Source: Salinivirga sp035268865
GTDB taxonomy: Bacteria; Bacteroidota; Bacteroidia; Bacteroidales; Salinivirgaceae
Assembly (NCBI RefSeq): GCF_035268865.1
Contig: NZ_DATFKB010000121.1
Span: 1-29,402 of the forward strand
Direction of reading: 5' to 3'
DNA length: 29,402 bases
Shown: positions 15,211 to 22,413 of the stretch, piece after piece
Layout of the letters: each line of letters starts with the position of its first letter
Position numbering within the stretch: position 1 is the first letter of the stretch
Made by a program: the position numbers and the translations under genes
The notes under the pieces: model-generated
What the model was told of the DNA's origin: nothing
Databases searched by the model: none
Seen by the model: the letters and a program-made list of their open reading frames with translations, nothing else

Positions 15211-16428
15211 ATGGAAATGATTAAGAATTTAACCAATGTCAGAGGAATAAAGTGTTGGGGTGCGCACACGGGAATTAAATCTTTGCGTCGTGACCTGGCT
15301 ATGATCTATTCGGATGTACCGGCCAGTGCGGCTGGTGTTTTTACACAAAACAAGGTAACAGCAGCACCTGTAGATCTTACTAAAAAACATATTGCTGACG
15401 GTAAAGCACAGGCTATTGTAATTAATGCCGGTAATGCCAACGCAGCTACCGGCGAACAAGGTCGGCTTGGCGCTGAAGCGATGGCTGAAGCCATGGCCGA
15501 GGAGTTGAAAATTGATAAGGAACTCGTGCTTGTTTCCTCTACCGGGCTTATTGGCGAACCTTTTCCAACAGAGGATATTGTGAAAGGTATTCGGGAGAAT
15601 GTGAGTAAACTTACCACAAAATCTAACGCAGGATCATTTACCGCTAATGCTATTCTTACTACCGACACTTATGCGAAAGAGGGTTTTGTCGAATTTGGTG
15701 TAGATGGTTACGAAGTCAATATGGGCGGAATTGCCAAGGGATCCGGAATGATTCACCCCAACATGGCTACGATGCTGGCTTTTATTGTAACTGATGTGGC
15801 CATTGAATCCAAACTTTTACAAGAGACTGTAAAAGCAGCAGCAGACAAATCCTTTAATATGATTACTGTTGATGGAGATACTTCTACGAACGATATGGTG
15901 CTGGTTATGGCCAATGGAAAAGCAAATAACGATACACTTAAAACAAAAAAGGATGCAGGTTACGCAGAGTTTAAGGAAAACCTTGAGCAAATGATGATTC
16001 ACCTCGCCAAACAAATTGTTTCAGATGGCGAAGGCGCATCCAAATTTATTGAATACGAAGTTGTGAATGCGTCTAAAATAGATGAAGCCAGAACTTTGAT
16101 ACGCGAAATTTCCGATTCAACATTGGTGAAGGCAGCAATGTTTGGTCGCGACCCAAACTGGGGCCGTATTGTTGGAGCTGCAGGAAATGCCGGCATTCCC
16201 TTCGATTACCAAAAGGTGGATTTATACCTCGGAAGTGATGAGAAAATTGTAAAAGTAATTGAACAGGGCGTACCACAGGAATTTGATCGTAACATGATGA
16301 AGAAATTGCTGCGCGAATCGCATTTACATATTAAGTTAGACTTGCATCAGGGTAAAGCGGCAGCCAAAGGTTGGGGTGCAGATCTTACTACAGACTATGT
16401 AATGTTTAACTCTGTTTATACAACATAG
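15211..16428 (+). CDS. argJ: Glutamate N-acetyltransferase / ornithine acetyltransferase
   Basis: ArgJ moves the acetyl group from N-acetylornithine to glutamate, releasing ornithine and recycling acetyl, so this cluster uses the cyclic acetyl route. The 405-residue precursor carries the self-cleavage site in GMIHPNMATMLAF: cleavage before T187 would give alpha and beta chains and expose the nucleophilic Thr. Other family marks are VINAGNANAATG, SSTGLIGEP, TTDT, VDGDTSTNDM and the GRDPNWGRI segment. Whether it also uses acetyl-CoA (fully bifunctional) cannot be read from sequence. It ends the operon before a clear terminator. Confidence 0.95.
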   Translation: MEMIKNLTNVRGIKCWGAHTGIKSLRRDLAMIYSDVPASAAGVFTQNKVTAAPVDLTKKHIADGKAQAIVINAGNANAATGEQGRLGAEAMAEAMAEELKIDKELVLVSSTGLIGEPFPTEDIVKGIRENVSKLTTKSNAGSFTANAILTTDTYAKEGFVEFGVDGYEVNMGGIAKGSGMIHPNMATMLAFIVTDVAIESKLLQETVKAAADKSFNMITVDGDTSTNDMVLVMANGKANNDTLKTKKDAGYAEFKENLEQMMIHLAKQIVSDGEGASKFIEYEVVNASKIDEARTLIREISDSTLVKAAMFGRDPNWGRIVGAAGNAGIPFDYQKVDLYLGSDEKIVKVIEQGVPQEFDRNMMKKLLRESHLHIKLDLHQGKAAAKGWGADLTTDYVMFNSVYTT

Positions 16429-16455
16429 AAATTGTTGTTTATTGATACATTATTT

Positions 16456-16494
16456 TGAGCAGGTTTGCCTACTTTTGCAGCCTGCTCATTTTTT
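16456..16494 (+). terminator. Terminator of the arginine operon
   Basis: TGAGCAGG (16456-16463) pairs perfectly with CCTGCTCA (16481-16488) and is followed by six T. The 17-nt loop contains the -7 element of the next gene, so terminator and promoter occupy the same bases. Confidence 0.85.
16470..16477 (+). promoter_or_regulatory. -7 promoter element of the HAD phosphatase gene, inside the terminator loop
   Basis: TACTTTTG is an exact TAnnTTTG match. Transcription would begin near 16482-16484, in the 3' arm of the arg terminator, about 35 nt before ATG 16519. No TTTG is at ideal -33 spacing; a TTG lies 25 nt upstream. Confidence 0.6.
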
Positions 16495-16518
16495 AAGAAT
16501 TTAATTTTGAATATTAAT

Positions 16519-17100
16519 ATGGATCAGGGAATTTGTAACGGACCACGCGGATTTATTTTTGATTTAGACGGAACACTGGCCAACAGCATGCCAGTACACC
16601 TTGCCGCATGGCAGGAGGTTGGAGAACAGTATGGTTTTGAATACACCGAAGAAGATTTAAACCGATATGCCGGAATGTCGGGCGGCGAGATCGTTCGGAT
16701 CATTAACGAAAAACAAAATCTTGAGTTAGACCCTGACGAAATAACAAGCCATAAAGAGGCCCGTTTTCTGGAAAACTTACATAAAGTTGAGCCGATTAAA
16801 CCAGTTATGCGATTGCTTGCCAGATATGCCAATCAGGTACCTGTATCTGTTGGAACCGGAAGTTTTCGCAGAGTCGCACTGCAGATCTTGGAAGCAATTG
16901 GTTTGTCTGACAGTGTTGAGCTGCTAGTAACGGCCGATGATGTGGATAAGCATAAACCCGATCCTGACACCTTCCTGAAATGTGCCGAACTTATGAATGT
17001 TAATCCCGAAGAGTGCCTTGTTTTCGAAGATGCTGAACTCGGTTTTCAGGCCGCAAAAAATGCCGGCATGCAATACATTGATGTGCGGAAGTTTTACTGA
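16519..17100 (+). CDS. HAD-superfamily phosphatase, YqaB-like (fructose-1-phosphatase/beta-PGM family)
   Basis: This 193-residue cytosolic HAD hydrolase has motif I FDLDGT (nucleophile D15, acid/base D17), a helical cap domain, motif II VSVGTGS, the motif III lysine in DKHKPDPDTF, and motif IV VFEDAELGFQAAKNAGM. The end, IDVRKFY, and the GTGS and VFEDA stretches are close to E. coli YqaB, which dephosphorylates fructose 1-phosphate and 6-phosphogluconate; the substrate here is not proven. The frame is open to an ATG at 16465, but that lies within the terminator and -7 region, so I choose ATG 16519 (MDQGICNGPRGF). It is likely a single-gene unit. Confidence 0.85.
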   Translation: MDQGICNGPRGFIFDLDGTLANSMPVHLAAWQEVGEQYGFEYTEEDLNRYAGMSGGEIVRIINEKQNLELDPDEITSHKEARFLENLHKVEPIKPVMRLLARYANQVPVSVGTGSFRRVALQILEAIGLSDSVELLVTADDVDKHKPDPDTFLKCAELMNVNPEECLVFEDAELGFQAAKNAGMQYIDVRKFY

Positions 17101-17282
17101 TAAACGGCCATTTCGATTCTCGCTATCTGCCCCACCAGCCACTCAATGGCCTATGGTAGGACAAAGAAACGATTACATTTTAATATTTAGTACCAGCAGA
17201 GTTCGTTGAATTGCATTGTGGCTTTGCATGTGTGAATCGAAACGAACAAGCAAACATCTTATTATTAGTCATTTGTTGTGTT

Positions 17283-17300
17283 TTTAACCAAACGGTTAAA
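17283..17300. promoter_or_regulatory. Upstream operator of the TetR/exporter operon
   Basis: TTTAACCAAACGGTTAAA is an 18-bp inverted repeat with perfect 7-bp arms. It lies 17 bp before the -33 element and matches the downstream copy at 16 of 18 positions, as expected for sites of the adjacent TetR protein. Confidence 0.75.
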
Positions 17301-17316
17301 TTTTTTAGTTAAATTA

Positions 17317-17348
17317 TTTGGCCGTTTGCGAAACCTTTTATTCATTTG
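17317..17348 (+). promoter_or_regulatory. Promoter of the TetR/exporter operon
   Basis: TTTG (17317-17320) and TTCATTTG (17341-17348, one mismatch to TAnnTTTG) are spaced by 20 nt. The expected start near 17354 lies just before the downstream operator, so bound repressor would block initiation. Confidence 0.6.
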
Positions 17349-17358
17349 CACCGTTGAA

Positions 17359-17376
17359 TTTAACCAAATAGTTAAA
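17359..17376. promoter_or_regulatory. Downstream operator of the TetR/exporter operon
   Basis: TTTAACCAAATAGTTAAA is the second 18-bp inverted repeat, 76 bp (about seven helical turns) from the first. A third, degenerate copy (GTTAAACCAAAAGGTAAA, 17371-17388) overlaps it and runs up to the tetR ATG. Confidence 0.75.
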
Positions 17377-17388
17377 CCAAAAGGTAAA

Positions 17389-17985
17389 ATGACTGAAAAA
17401 CAAACCGAACAAAAGATTCTGGATGCGGCTCGCAAACTTTTTATGAAAAAGGGTATGGGAGCCACCCGAATGCAGGAAATTGCCGATGAGGCAGGAATTA
17501 ATAAGGCTTTATTACATTACTATTTCCGCAGCAAACAAAAATTGTTTGAGCATACTTTCAAGGAGGCTTTTGGACATTTACAGCCAAGGTTGCAGGTACT
17601 CACGAATCAGGATCTTCCGCTCGAAAAACGTATTCGGCTTTTCATCAGCGAGTATATCGATGTGATTGAGAAGAATCGTTTTTTGCCACTGTTTATTATG
17701 CAGGAAATTCAGCGCGATCCAGGAAATTTATATTCGCTTATGACATCATCGGGGTTTGATCCCAGGCAATTGCTGCCGTTGCTTGCCCAGGCAATTGGAA
17801 AGACAGATGCGGAGGCATTCGAATTAATACTTAATACCATTTCTCTTGTCGTATTTCCATATGTAGGTCAGCCTTTAATTACACATGTTTTCTTTCATGG
17901 CGATCAAGAGGAATTTGAAAATGCGCTGGAGGGCAGAAAAGAGCGAATAGCCGATCTGATAATAAAGACACTTAAGAACCAGTAA
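17389..17985 (+). CDS. TetR-family repressor of the exporter operon (CecR-like position)
   Basis: This 198-residue regulator has an N-terminal TetR DNA-binding domain (residues about 8-54) with AARKLFMKKGMGATRMQEIADEAGINKALLHYYFRSKQ-type helices; the recognition helix segment is NKALLHYYF. The C-terminal domain is helical and variable, so the ligand is unknown. I choose ATG 17389 (MTEKQTEQK): the frame is open to 17278, but that extension would read through the promoter and both operators. It is 12 nt before the TolC gene. By analogy with E. coli CecR and YbhGFSR it probably represses its own transcript and the exporter behind it until a toxic compound binds. Confidence 0.9.
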   Translation: MTEKQTEQKILDAARKLFMKKGMGATRMQEIADEAGINKALLHYYFRSKQKLFEHTFKEAFGHLQPRLQVLTNQDLPLEKRIRLFISEYIDVIEKNRFLPLFIMQEIQRDPGNLYSLMTSSGFDPRQLLPLLAQAIGKTDAEAFELILNTISLVVFPYVGQPLITHVFFHGDQEEFENALEGRKERIADLIIKTLKNQ

Positions 17986-17997
17986 AATCGCAGCGTT

Positions 17998-19248
17998 ATG
18001 AATCTAAAAACCATTATCCTACTCATGCTTCTTCCAATGAGTTTGTCTGCACAGCAAACCATCACACTGGAAGAATGCTGGAGCAATGCCCGGAAAAAGA
18101 TGCCTGTGCTACAAAACCTGCAGGCATTGGATCAACTGGATAGCCTGGAGCAGTTGATTTTGAAAACCAACTATTTACCCAAACTAAATGCCAATGCCCA
18201 GGCCACATGGCAATCGGATGTAACCAGCGTGGAAATTCCCATGCCAGGGTTTTCCATAGATGAACCTTCAAAAGAACAATACAAAGCCACAATTGAAATT
18301 AACCAACTCATTTGGGATGGCGGTCGCACCAGAGCATTGCGACAAAACAAACAAATAGAGACGGCTCTGACAAAAGCGGAAACGGAAGATGCCTTTTTTT
18401 CTGTAAAGCAACGCGTAACCAGTTTGTATTTTGCGCTCATACTTTCGCAAAAACAATTGGAGCTGACCCAACAATTAATAAGCACCCTGGACAAAAAACT
18501 AAATGAGCTGGATGCAGCCGTAACGCAGGGCGTGGTGCGTGAAGCAGGAAAACACGTGTTACAAGCAGAAAAGCTACAGGCAGAGCAGGACCTTTCAGGC
18601 CAGAAATTCCAGGCTAAGGCTGTGGCTGACATGCTGAATGTGCTCACAGGTTTGAATATTCAGTATTCCGATTCTCTTGTATCACCCAATGCACGGGTAC
18701 CAGAGACTGTAAAACGGCATCAGCTAACTATTTATGAACTACAGCAAGATGCTGCGGTTAGTATGGCTGACGTTTTACAAAAGAACCGGATGCCGGTATT
18801 TAACGCCTTTGCACAGGCAGGATACGGGAAACCCGGACTCAACATGCTCAAAAATGAGGCAGATAGCTGGATTATGGCCGGAGCAGGCGTTTCGTGGAAT
18901 ATATTCGATTGGAAGAAGACCAACCGGCAAAAGCAGCAACTTAAGGTACAGCGCCAGATGGTGGATCACAGTCGAGAGCAGTTTCTGCAGCAAGTGAATA
19001 TTGAGCAGCAAAAATACCTGGCCGAAATGGAGCAGTATCGTGCAGCGCTTGTAAAAGATGAAGAGATTATCGAGTTGCGCGAAAAGATCACAAGGGACTA
19101 TAGCTCACAGCTTAAGCAGGGTACAGTCACTTCATCTGCCTATATCGAAGAGCTTTTCAAGGAGCAAGCCGCAAAAATTTCGCAACAGATTCATGAGATT
19201 AAGTTGAACCAGGCACAGGTATCGCTGCAGATTTTACTTGAGAAATAA
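17998..19248 (+). CDS. TolC-family outer membrane efflux protein
   Basis: This 416-residue protein is the probable outer membrane channel of the exporter. Residues 1-19 are a signal peptide (MNLKTIILLMLLPMSLSAQ). The mature protein shows the two-fold repeat of TolC: first half with LEECWSNARKKMPVLQ, TWQSD and INQLIWDGGRTRALR, second half with AFAQAGYGKPGLN, WIMAGAGVSWNIFDW and a long Gln/Glu-rich coiled-coil helix after residue 300. It lies 12 nt after tetR and precedes the HlyD-type adaptor, so the operon supplies a full tripartite envelope-spanning pump. Confidence 0.92.
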   Translation: MNLKTIILLMLLPMSLSAQQTITLEECWSNARKKMPVLQNLQALDQLDSLEQLILKTNYLPKLNANAQATWQSDVTSVEIPMPGFSIDEPSKEQYKATIEINQLIWDGGRTRALRQNKQIETALTKAETEDAFFSVKQRVTSLYFALILSQKQLELTQQLISTLDKKLNELDAAVTQGVVREAGKHVLQAEKLQAEQDLSGQKFQAKAVADMLNVLTGLNIQYSDSLVSPNARVPETVKRHQLTIYELQQDAAVSMADVLQKNRMPVFNAFAQAGYGKPGLNMLKNEADSWIMAGAGVSWNIFDWKKTNRQKQQLKVQRQMVDHSREQFLQQVNIEQQKYLAEMEQYRAALVKDEEIIELREKITRDYSSQLKQGTVTSSAYIEELFKEQAAKISQQIHEIKLNQAQVSLQILLEK

Positions 19249-19254
19249 TAAAAG

Positions 19255-19282
19255 AATCTGAGATAATGGATAATCGATAAAC
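19255..19282 (+). repeat. Short heptanucleotide tract after the TolC gene
   Basis: The bases read AATCTGA GATAATG GATAATC GATAAAC in a 7-nt register. It is a weaker version of the NATC-type heptads seen downstream, and sits just before the four-helix-bundle gene. Confidence 0.45.
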
Positions 19283-19291
19283 AAATAAGAG

Positions 19292-19796
19292 ATGAGTTAT
19301 AAAAAACTAGATATTTGGCAGTTAGCAAGAGAGAATGTAAGTCAAATTCATGAAATGACAATTCAAACTCTACCTAAGTTTGAATTATATGAAACCGGAT
19401 CTCAGATCAGAAGGTCATCAAAGTCTGTAAAAGCCAATATTGTGGAAGGATATGGAAGGAAAGAGTATAAACTGGAATTTATACGGTTTTTGACATTTTC
19501 TTTAGCCTCAAATTATGAAACCTCCATGTTTGACCATTAAACACACATGAGCATGATTATTTGGAGTATTACAGTTAAAAAGCTGTAAAACAGGTAATAG
19601 GAGGTTCCATATGACCTTTGAAAATTAAAAATAAACATATGAAACGCTGGATCATTTAGAAACGCTGTTTGAAACCAAATCTCTTAAAGATGAAAAGCTT
19701 TTCAATGAGATCCATACAAGGACTATACATCTAAGTAAGAAACTATACAATTTCATTAACGCTGTACATTCAAAACATAACGATCAGCGATCATAG
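19292..19796 (+). pseudogene. Four-helix-bundle (S23/IVP-like) protein gene, interrupted
   Basis: The first 74 codons encode MSYKKLDIWQLARENV..., SQIRRSSKSVKANIVEGYGRK and FIRFLTFSLASN, typical of the four-helix-bundle family related to proteins encoded in 23S rRNA intervening sequences and to Avd of diversity-generating retroelements. At YET (19514) the frame runs into foreign sequence and stops at 19540. The rest resumes in another frame at 19638 as YETLDHLETLFETKSLKDE and ends at TAG 19794-19796. Joining the two at the shared TATGAAAC gives an unbroken protein of 126 residues, the usual length. Function of the family is unclear; as it stands the gene is probably dead. It interrupts the exporter operon. 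Confidence 0.85.
19522..19645. mobile_element. 116-bp insert flanked by 8-bp direct repeats
   Basis: TATGAAAC occurs at 19514-19521 and again at 19638-19645, with 116 bp between them. Removing the insert plus one repeat copy (124 bp, not a multiple of three) restores the four-helix-bundle frame, so this looks like an insertion with target duplication. The ends show no clear terminal inverted repeats; AACCTCC (19519-19525) and GGAGGTT (19600-19606) are complementary but internal on the right, and TTACAG/CTGTAA (19569-19574, 19583-19588) forms a small hairpin. It encodes nothing recognisable. It could be a MITE or repair filler DNA. Confidence 0.45.
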
Positions 19797-19830
19797 ATCA
19801 AATATCTCAGATCTAAGATCCAGGATCAAT
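19782..19830 (+). repeat. Heptanucleotide GATCNNN array before the HlyD gene
   Basis: Seven consecutive 7-bp units begin at 19782, 19789, 19796, 19803, 19810, 19817 and 19824: GATCAGC, GATCATA, GATCAAA, TATCTCA, GATCTAA, GATCCAG, GATCAAT. The first two units encode the last residues of the four-helix-bundle protein, and the array ends 13 nt before the HlyD ATG. Confidence 0.8.
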
Positions 19831-19843
19831 AAACCTAAGAACT

Positions 19844-20734
19844 ATGAAAAACATAAATATTCTAGCCGTTTTAATACTAGCGACTTCACTTTTCACCGGA
19901 TGTGAAAATGATAATAAAAAATCTGATGCATTTGGCAACTTTGAAGCCGATGAGATAATGGTAGCTGCCAAAGGGCAGGGAGAACTCATAGATTTTAAAG
20001 TGAGAGAAGGTCTCACTTACACCAAAGGAGCTCATGTGGGGACAATTGATACAACACAATTACACCTGCAAAAGGCGCAGCTTCGAGCCAGAATGCAATC
20101 GATAAAAAGTCAGGCTGCCAATATCGAAGCTCAAAGGGAGGTCGTTAAGAGAGAATTGTCTGTGTATGAGAAAAACCTCAGGCGTATAAAAGCCCTGACT
20201 GAGCAAAAGGCAGCTACACCCCAACAGCTCGATGAAATTGAAGGAAAAGTCAACGTGGCCAGAGCACGTTTAGGGGCTTACAGGGTACAAAAGCAATCGG
20301 TATTGCAGGAATTGAATGTGCTGGAAAGTCAACTGGCTTCTCTTGATGCTCAAATCAACGATTATCGGATCATCAATCCCATCAATGGTATTGTGCTGAA
20401 TCATTTCAAAAAGCGAGGTGAGATGGTGATGCCCGGCACAGGCCTTTATAAGATTGCTCCTGCAAACAGTTTGATTTTGCGTGTATATGTCGATGGAGAA
20501 ATGCTTCATAAGGTACGCAAAGGCGATGAAGTAAAGGTTTATACTGATGTGGAAGGTAAAGAACTCTATGAAGACAAAGGCGTAGTTACCTGGGTGGCCA
20601 ATGAAGCGGAATTTACACCCAAAGTGATTCAGACCCGAAAAGAGCGCACAAAATTGGTGTACGCGGTTAAGATTAAAGTAAGCAACCAGGAAGGTAGGTA
20701 CAAGATTGGTATGCCCGCAGAGGTGAAGTTTTAA
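19844..20734 (+). CDS. HlyD-family periplasmic adaptor lipoprotein (YbhG-like)
   Basis: This 296-residue membrane fusion protein links the inner membrane ABC transporter to TolC. The N-terminus MKNINILAVLILATSLFTGC has a hydrophobic stretch and a lipobox (LFTGC), so it is likely a lipoprotein. Residues about 28-65 and 175-205 form the two halves of the lipoyl (barrel-sandwich) domain, with the DYRIINPINGIVLNHFKKRGEMVMPG segment typical of the second half. Residues about 68-170 form a long alpha-helical coiled-coil hairpin. A beta-barrel domain (LRVYVDGEMLHKVRKGDEV) follows. It lies between the TolC and ATPase genes; order and type match E. coli YbhG. Confidence 0.92.
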   Translation: MKNINILAVLILATSLFTGCENDNKKSDAFGNFEADEIMVAAKGQGELIDFKVREGLTYTKGAHVGTIDTTQLHLQKAQLRARMQSIKSQAANIEAQREVVKRELSVYEKNLRRIKALTEQKAATPQQLDEIEGKVNVARARLGAYRVQKQSVLQELNVLESQLASLDAQINDYRIINPINGIVLNHFKKRGEMVMPGTGLYKIAPANSLILRVYVDGEMLHKVRKGDEVKVYTDVEGKELYEDKGVVTWVANEAEFTPKVIQTRKERTKLVYAVKIKVSNQEGRYKIGMPAEVKF

Positions 20735-20737
20735 ATA

Positions 20738-20772
20738 GATCTAAGTTCCAATATCCAATATCTATGATTCAA
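20738..20772 (+). repeat. Heptanucleotide array spanning the ABC ATPase start codon
   Basis: Units GATCTAA, GTTCCAA, TATCCAA, TATCTAT and GATTCAA follow one another at 7-nt steps from 20738. The ATG of the ATPase gene (20764) lies in the fourth and fifth units, so the array includes the translation start. Confidence 0.65.
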
Positions 20773-21669
20773 ATAGAAAACATATCAAAAAACTTCGGGG
20801 AAGTTCTGGCAGTTCGGGACATAAATCTTGAAATTAAAGACAGTGAACTGTTCGGATTGATTGGTCCCGATGGTGCCGGAAAAAGCACTTTGATGCGCCT
20901 GATGGTCACCCTTTTTATTCCTGAATCGGGGTCCATTACAATGAACGGGCGCGATACGGTAAAAGATTATAAGGAAATCAGAAAGCATGTGGGTTATATG
21001 CCGGGTAGGTTTTCGCTTTATCAGGATTTGAGCGTGGAAGAAAACCTGGCTTTTTATGCCCGCGTGTTTGGTAGCACCATCGAAGAAAACTATGATTTGG
21101 TCAAGGACGTTTATGAACAAATCGCACCCTTTAAGAAACGGCTGGCCGGGCAGCTTTCAGGCGGGATGAAACAAAAGCTCGCACTGTCATGCGCTTTAAT
21201 TCACCGACCGGAAATCCTTGTGCTTGATGAGCCAACCACAGGTGTAGACGCTGTTTCCCGAAAAGAATTTTGGGAGATGCTAAAAAAGGTACAGCAAACC
21301 GGTATCACCATCGTCGTCAGTACCCCGTATATGGATGAAGCCTCCCTTTGCGACAGGGTAGCCCTTATACAAAAGGGAAAGCTCCTGCAAGTGGATACGC
21401 CCGAAAATATTATATCAGCATTTCCAAAGAAGCTCTATGCGCTCCAGGCAAAAGACCATTATAAACTACTCAGTAGTCTCAAGTCAATTGAACAAGTGTA
21501 TTCGGCCTTTCCGTTTGGGCAGTACCTGCATGTAACCTTAAACGATGATGCGCTGGAAGCTAGCGATTTGCAGGCTCTGCTCAGAGAAAAAGGGCACGAT
21601 CAACTGCAGGTTGAAATCGCCCTGGCAAGTATTGAAGATGTATTTATGCATTTAATGCAATCAAATTAA
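20764..21669 (+). CDS. ABC transporter ATP-binding protein (YbhF N-terminal half type)
   Basis: This 301-residue cytosolic ATPase drives the exporter. Walker A is GPDGAGKST (residues 34-42; Asp replaces the common Asn or Ser), the signature is LSGGMKQKL, Walker B ILVLDEPTTGVD, and the H-loop position is taken by VVSTPYMDEA, where the usual His is Ser-Thr-Pro. Thus the switch His appears to be missing. A C-terminal extension after residue 215 is typical of ABC-2 drug exporters. The next gene encodes a second ATPase, and the pair corresponds to the two halves of E. coli YbhF. It lies 29 nt after hlyD and 7 nt before the second ATPase. Confidence 0.93.
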   Translation: MIQIENISKNFGEVLAVRDINLEIKDSELFGLIGPDGAGKSTLMRLMVTLFIPESGSITMNGRDTVKDYKEIRKHVGYMPGRFSLYQDLSVEENLAFYARVFGSTIEENYDLVKDVYEQIAPFKKRLAGQLSGGMKQKLALSCALIHRPEILVLDEPTTGVDAVSRKEFWEMLKKVQQTGITIVVSTPYMDEASLCDRVALIQKGKLLQVDTPENIISAFPKKLYALQAKDHYKLLSSLKSIEQVYSAFPFGQYLHVTLNDDALEASDLQALLREKGHDQLQVEIALASIEDVFMHLMQSN

Positions 21670-21676
21670 AACCAGG

Positions 21677-22411
21677 ATGATGAACAATCTGGATATAGTA
21701 ATAAGCGCGCGGAACCTGACCAAGAAGTTTGGTTCATTTGCAGCCAACAAAGCATTGAACTTTGATGTGTACAAAGGCGAAATATTTGGGTTTCTGGGTG
21801 CCAACGGTGCCGGTAAAACCACGGCAATCAAGATATTGTGTGGCTTGAGTAAGCCTACCTCCGGGGAAATCAATGTAGCCGGTTTTAATGTCTATAGCCA
21901 AACCGGGCAAATCAAAAAGAATATTGGCTATATGAGCCAAAAATTCAGTCTGTACGAAGATTTGACGGTTTGGGAAAACATCCGGTTTTATGCCGGAATT
22001 TATGGAATGCCCAAAAAAGCCATTCAGGAGGAGGCTGACAAATTAATTCAGAAGCTTGGTTTTGAACATGCACGCGATAAGCTAATCGGAGCCTTGCCGC
22101 TGGGATGGAAGCAGAAGTTGGCCTTTAGCATCGCGATTATACACAAACCGGCCATCGTGTTTTTGGATGAGCCTACCGGAGGGGTAGATCCCATTACACG
22201 ACGTCAGTTTTGGGAACTCATTTACGAGGCAGCGCATCAGGGAATCACAGTTTTTGTGACTACGCACTATATGGATGAGGCTGAATATTGCGACAGGCTG
22301 TCGATTATGGTTGCCGGAGAAATAAAAGCCATAGGCAAACCACTTGAACTCATAAATGAATATGAAGCAAAAAATATGGACGAAGTATTTGTAAAAATGG
22401 CAAGAGGCTAG
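21677..22411 (+). CDS. ABC transporter ATP-binding protein (YbhF C-terminal half type)
   Basis: This 244-residue ATPase has Walker A GANGAGKTT (residues 41-49), the Q-loop region GYMSQKFSLYEDL, a signature altered to LPLGWKQKL instead of LSGGxxQ, Walker B IVFLDEPTGGVD, and an intact switch His in VTTHYMDEA. With its partner, whose signature is canonical but whose switch His is missing, the heterodimer would have one complete and one degenerate ATP site, as known for asymmetric ABC exporters. A short C-terminus ends in the MDEVFVKMA motif. It directly follows the first ATPase and precedes two permeases. Confidence 0.92.
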   Translation: MMNNLDIVISARNLTKKFGSFAANKALNFDVYKGEIFGFLGANGAGKTTAIKILCGLSKPTSGEINVAGFNVYSQTGQIKKNIGYMSQKFSLYEDLTVWENIRFYAGIYGMPKKAIQEEADKLIQKLGFEHARDKLIGALPLGWKQKLAFSIAIIHKPAIVFLDEPTGGVDPITRRQFWELIYEAAHQGITVFVTTHYMDEAEYCDRLSIMVAGEIKAIGKPLELINEYEAKNMDEVFVKMARG

Positions 22412-22413
22412 CT

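Noticed and set aside
16465..16518. N-terminal extension of the HAD phosphatase from ATG 16465
   Set aside because: The 18 extra codons lie over the terminator loop and the -7 promoter element and resemble no family sequence.
17278..17388. N-terminal extension of the TetR protein
   Set aside because: The 37 extra codons overlap both operators and the promoter; TetR proteins normally begin close to the DNA-binding domain, as from 17389.
19514..19645. Diversity-generating retroelement linked to the four-helix-bundle (Avd-like) gene
   Set aside because: No reverse transcriptase, no template/variable repeat pair and no C-type lectin target gene are present in the window.
19782..19830. GATC-rich array as a CRISPR array, Dam-methylation cluster or origin
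   Set aside because: The unit is only 7 bp with no spacers, several units lack GATC, and the other arrays in the operon keep only the ATC core and the 7-nt step.
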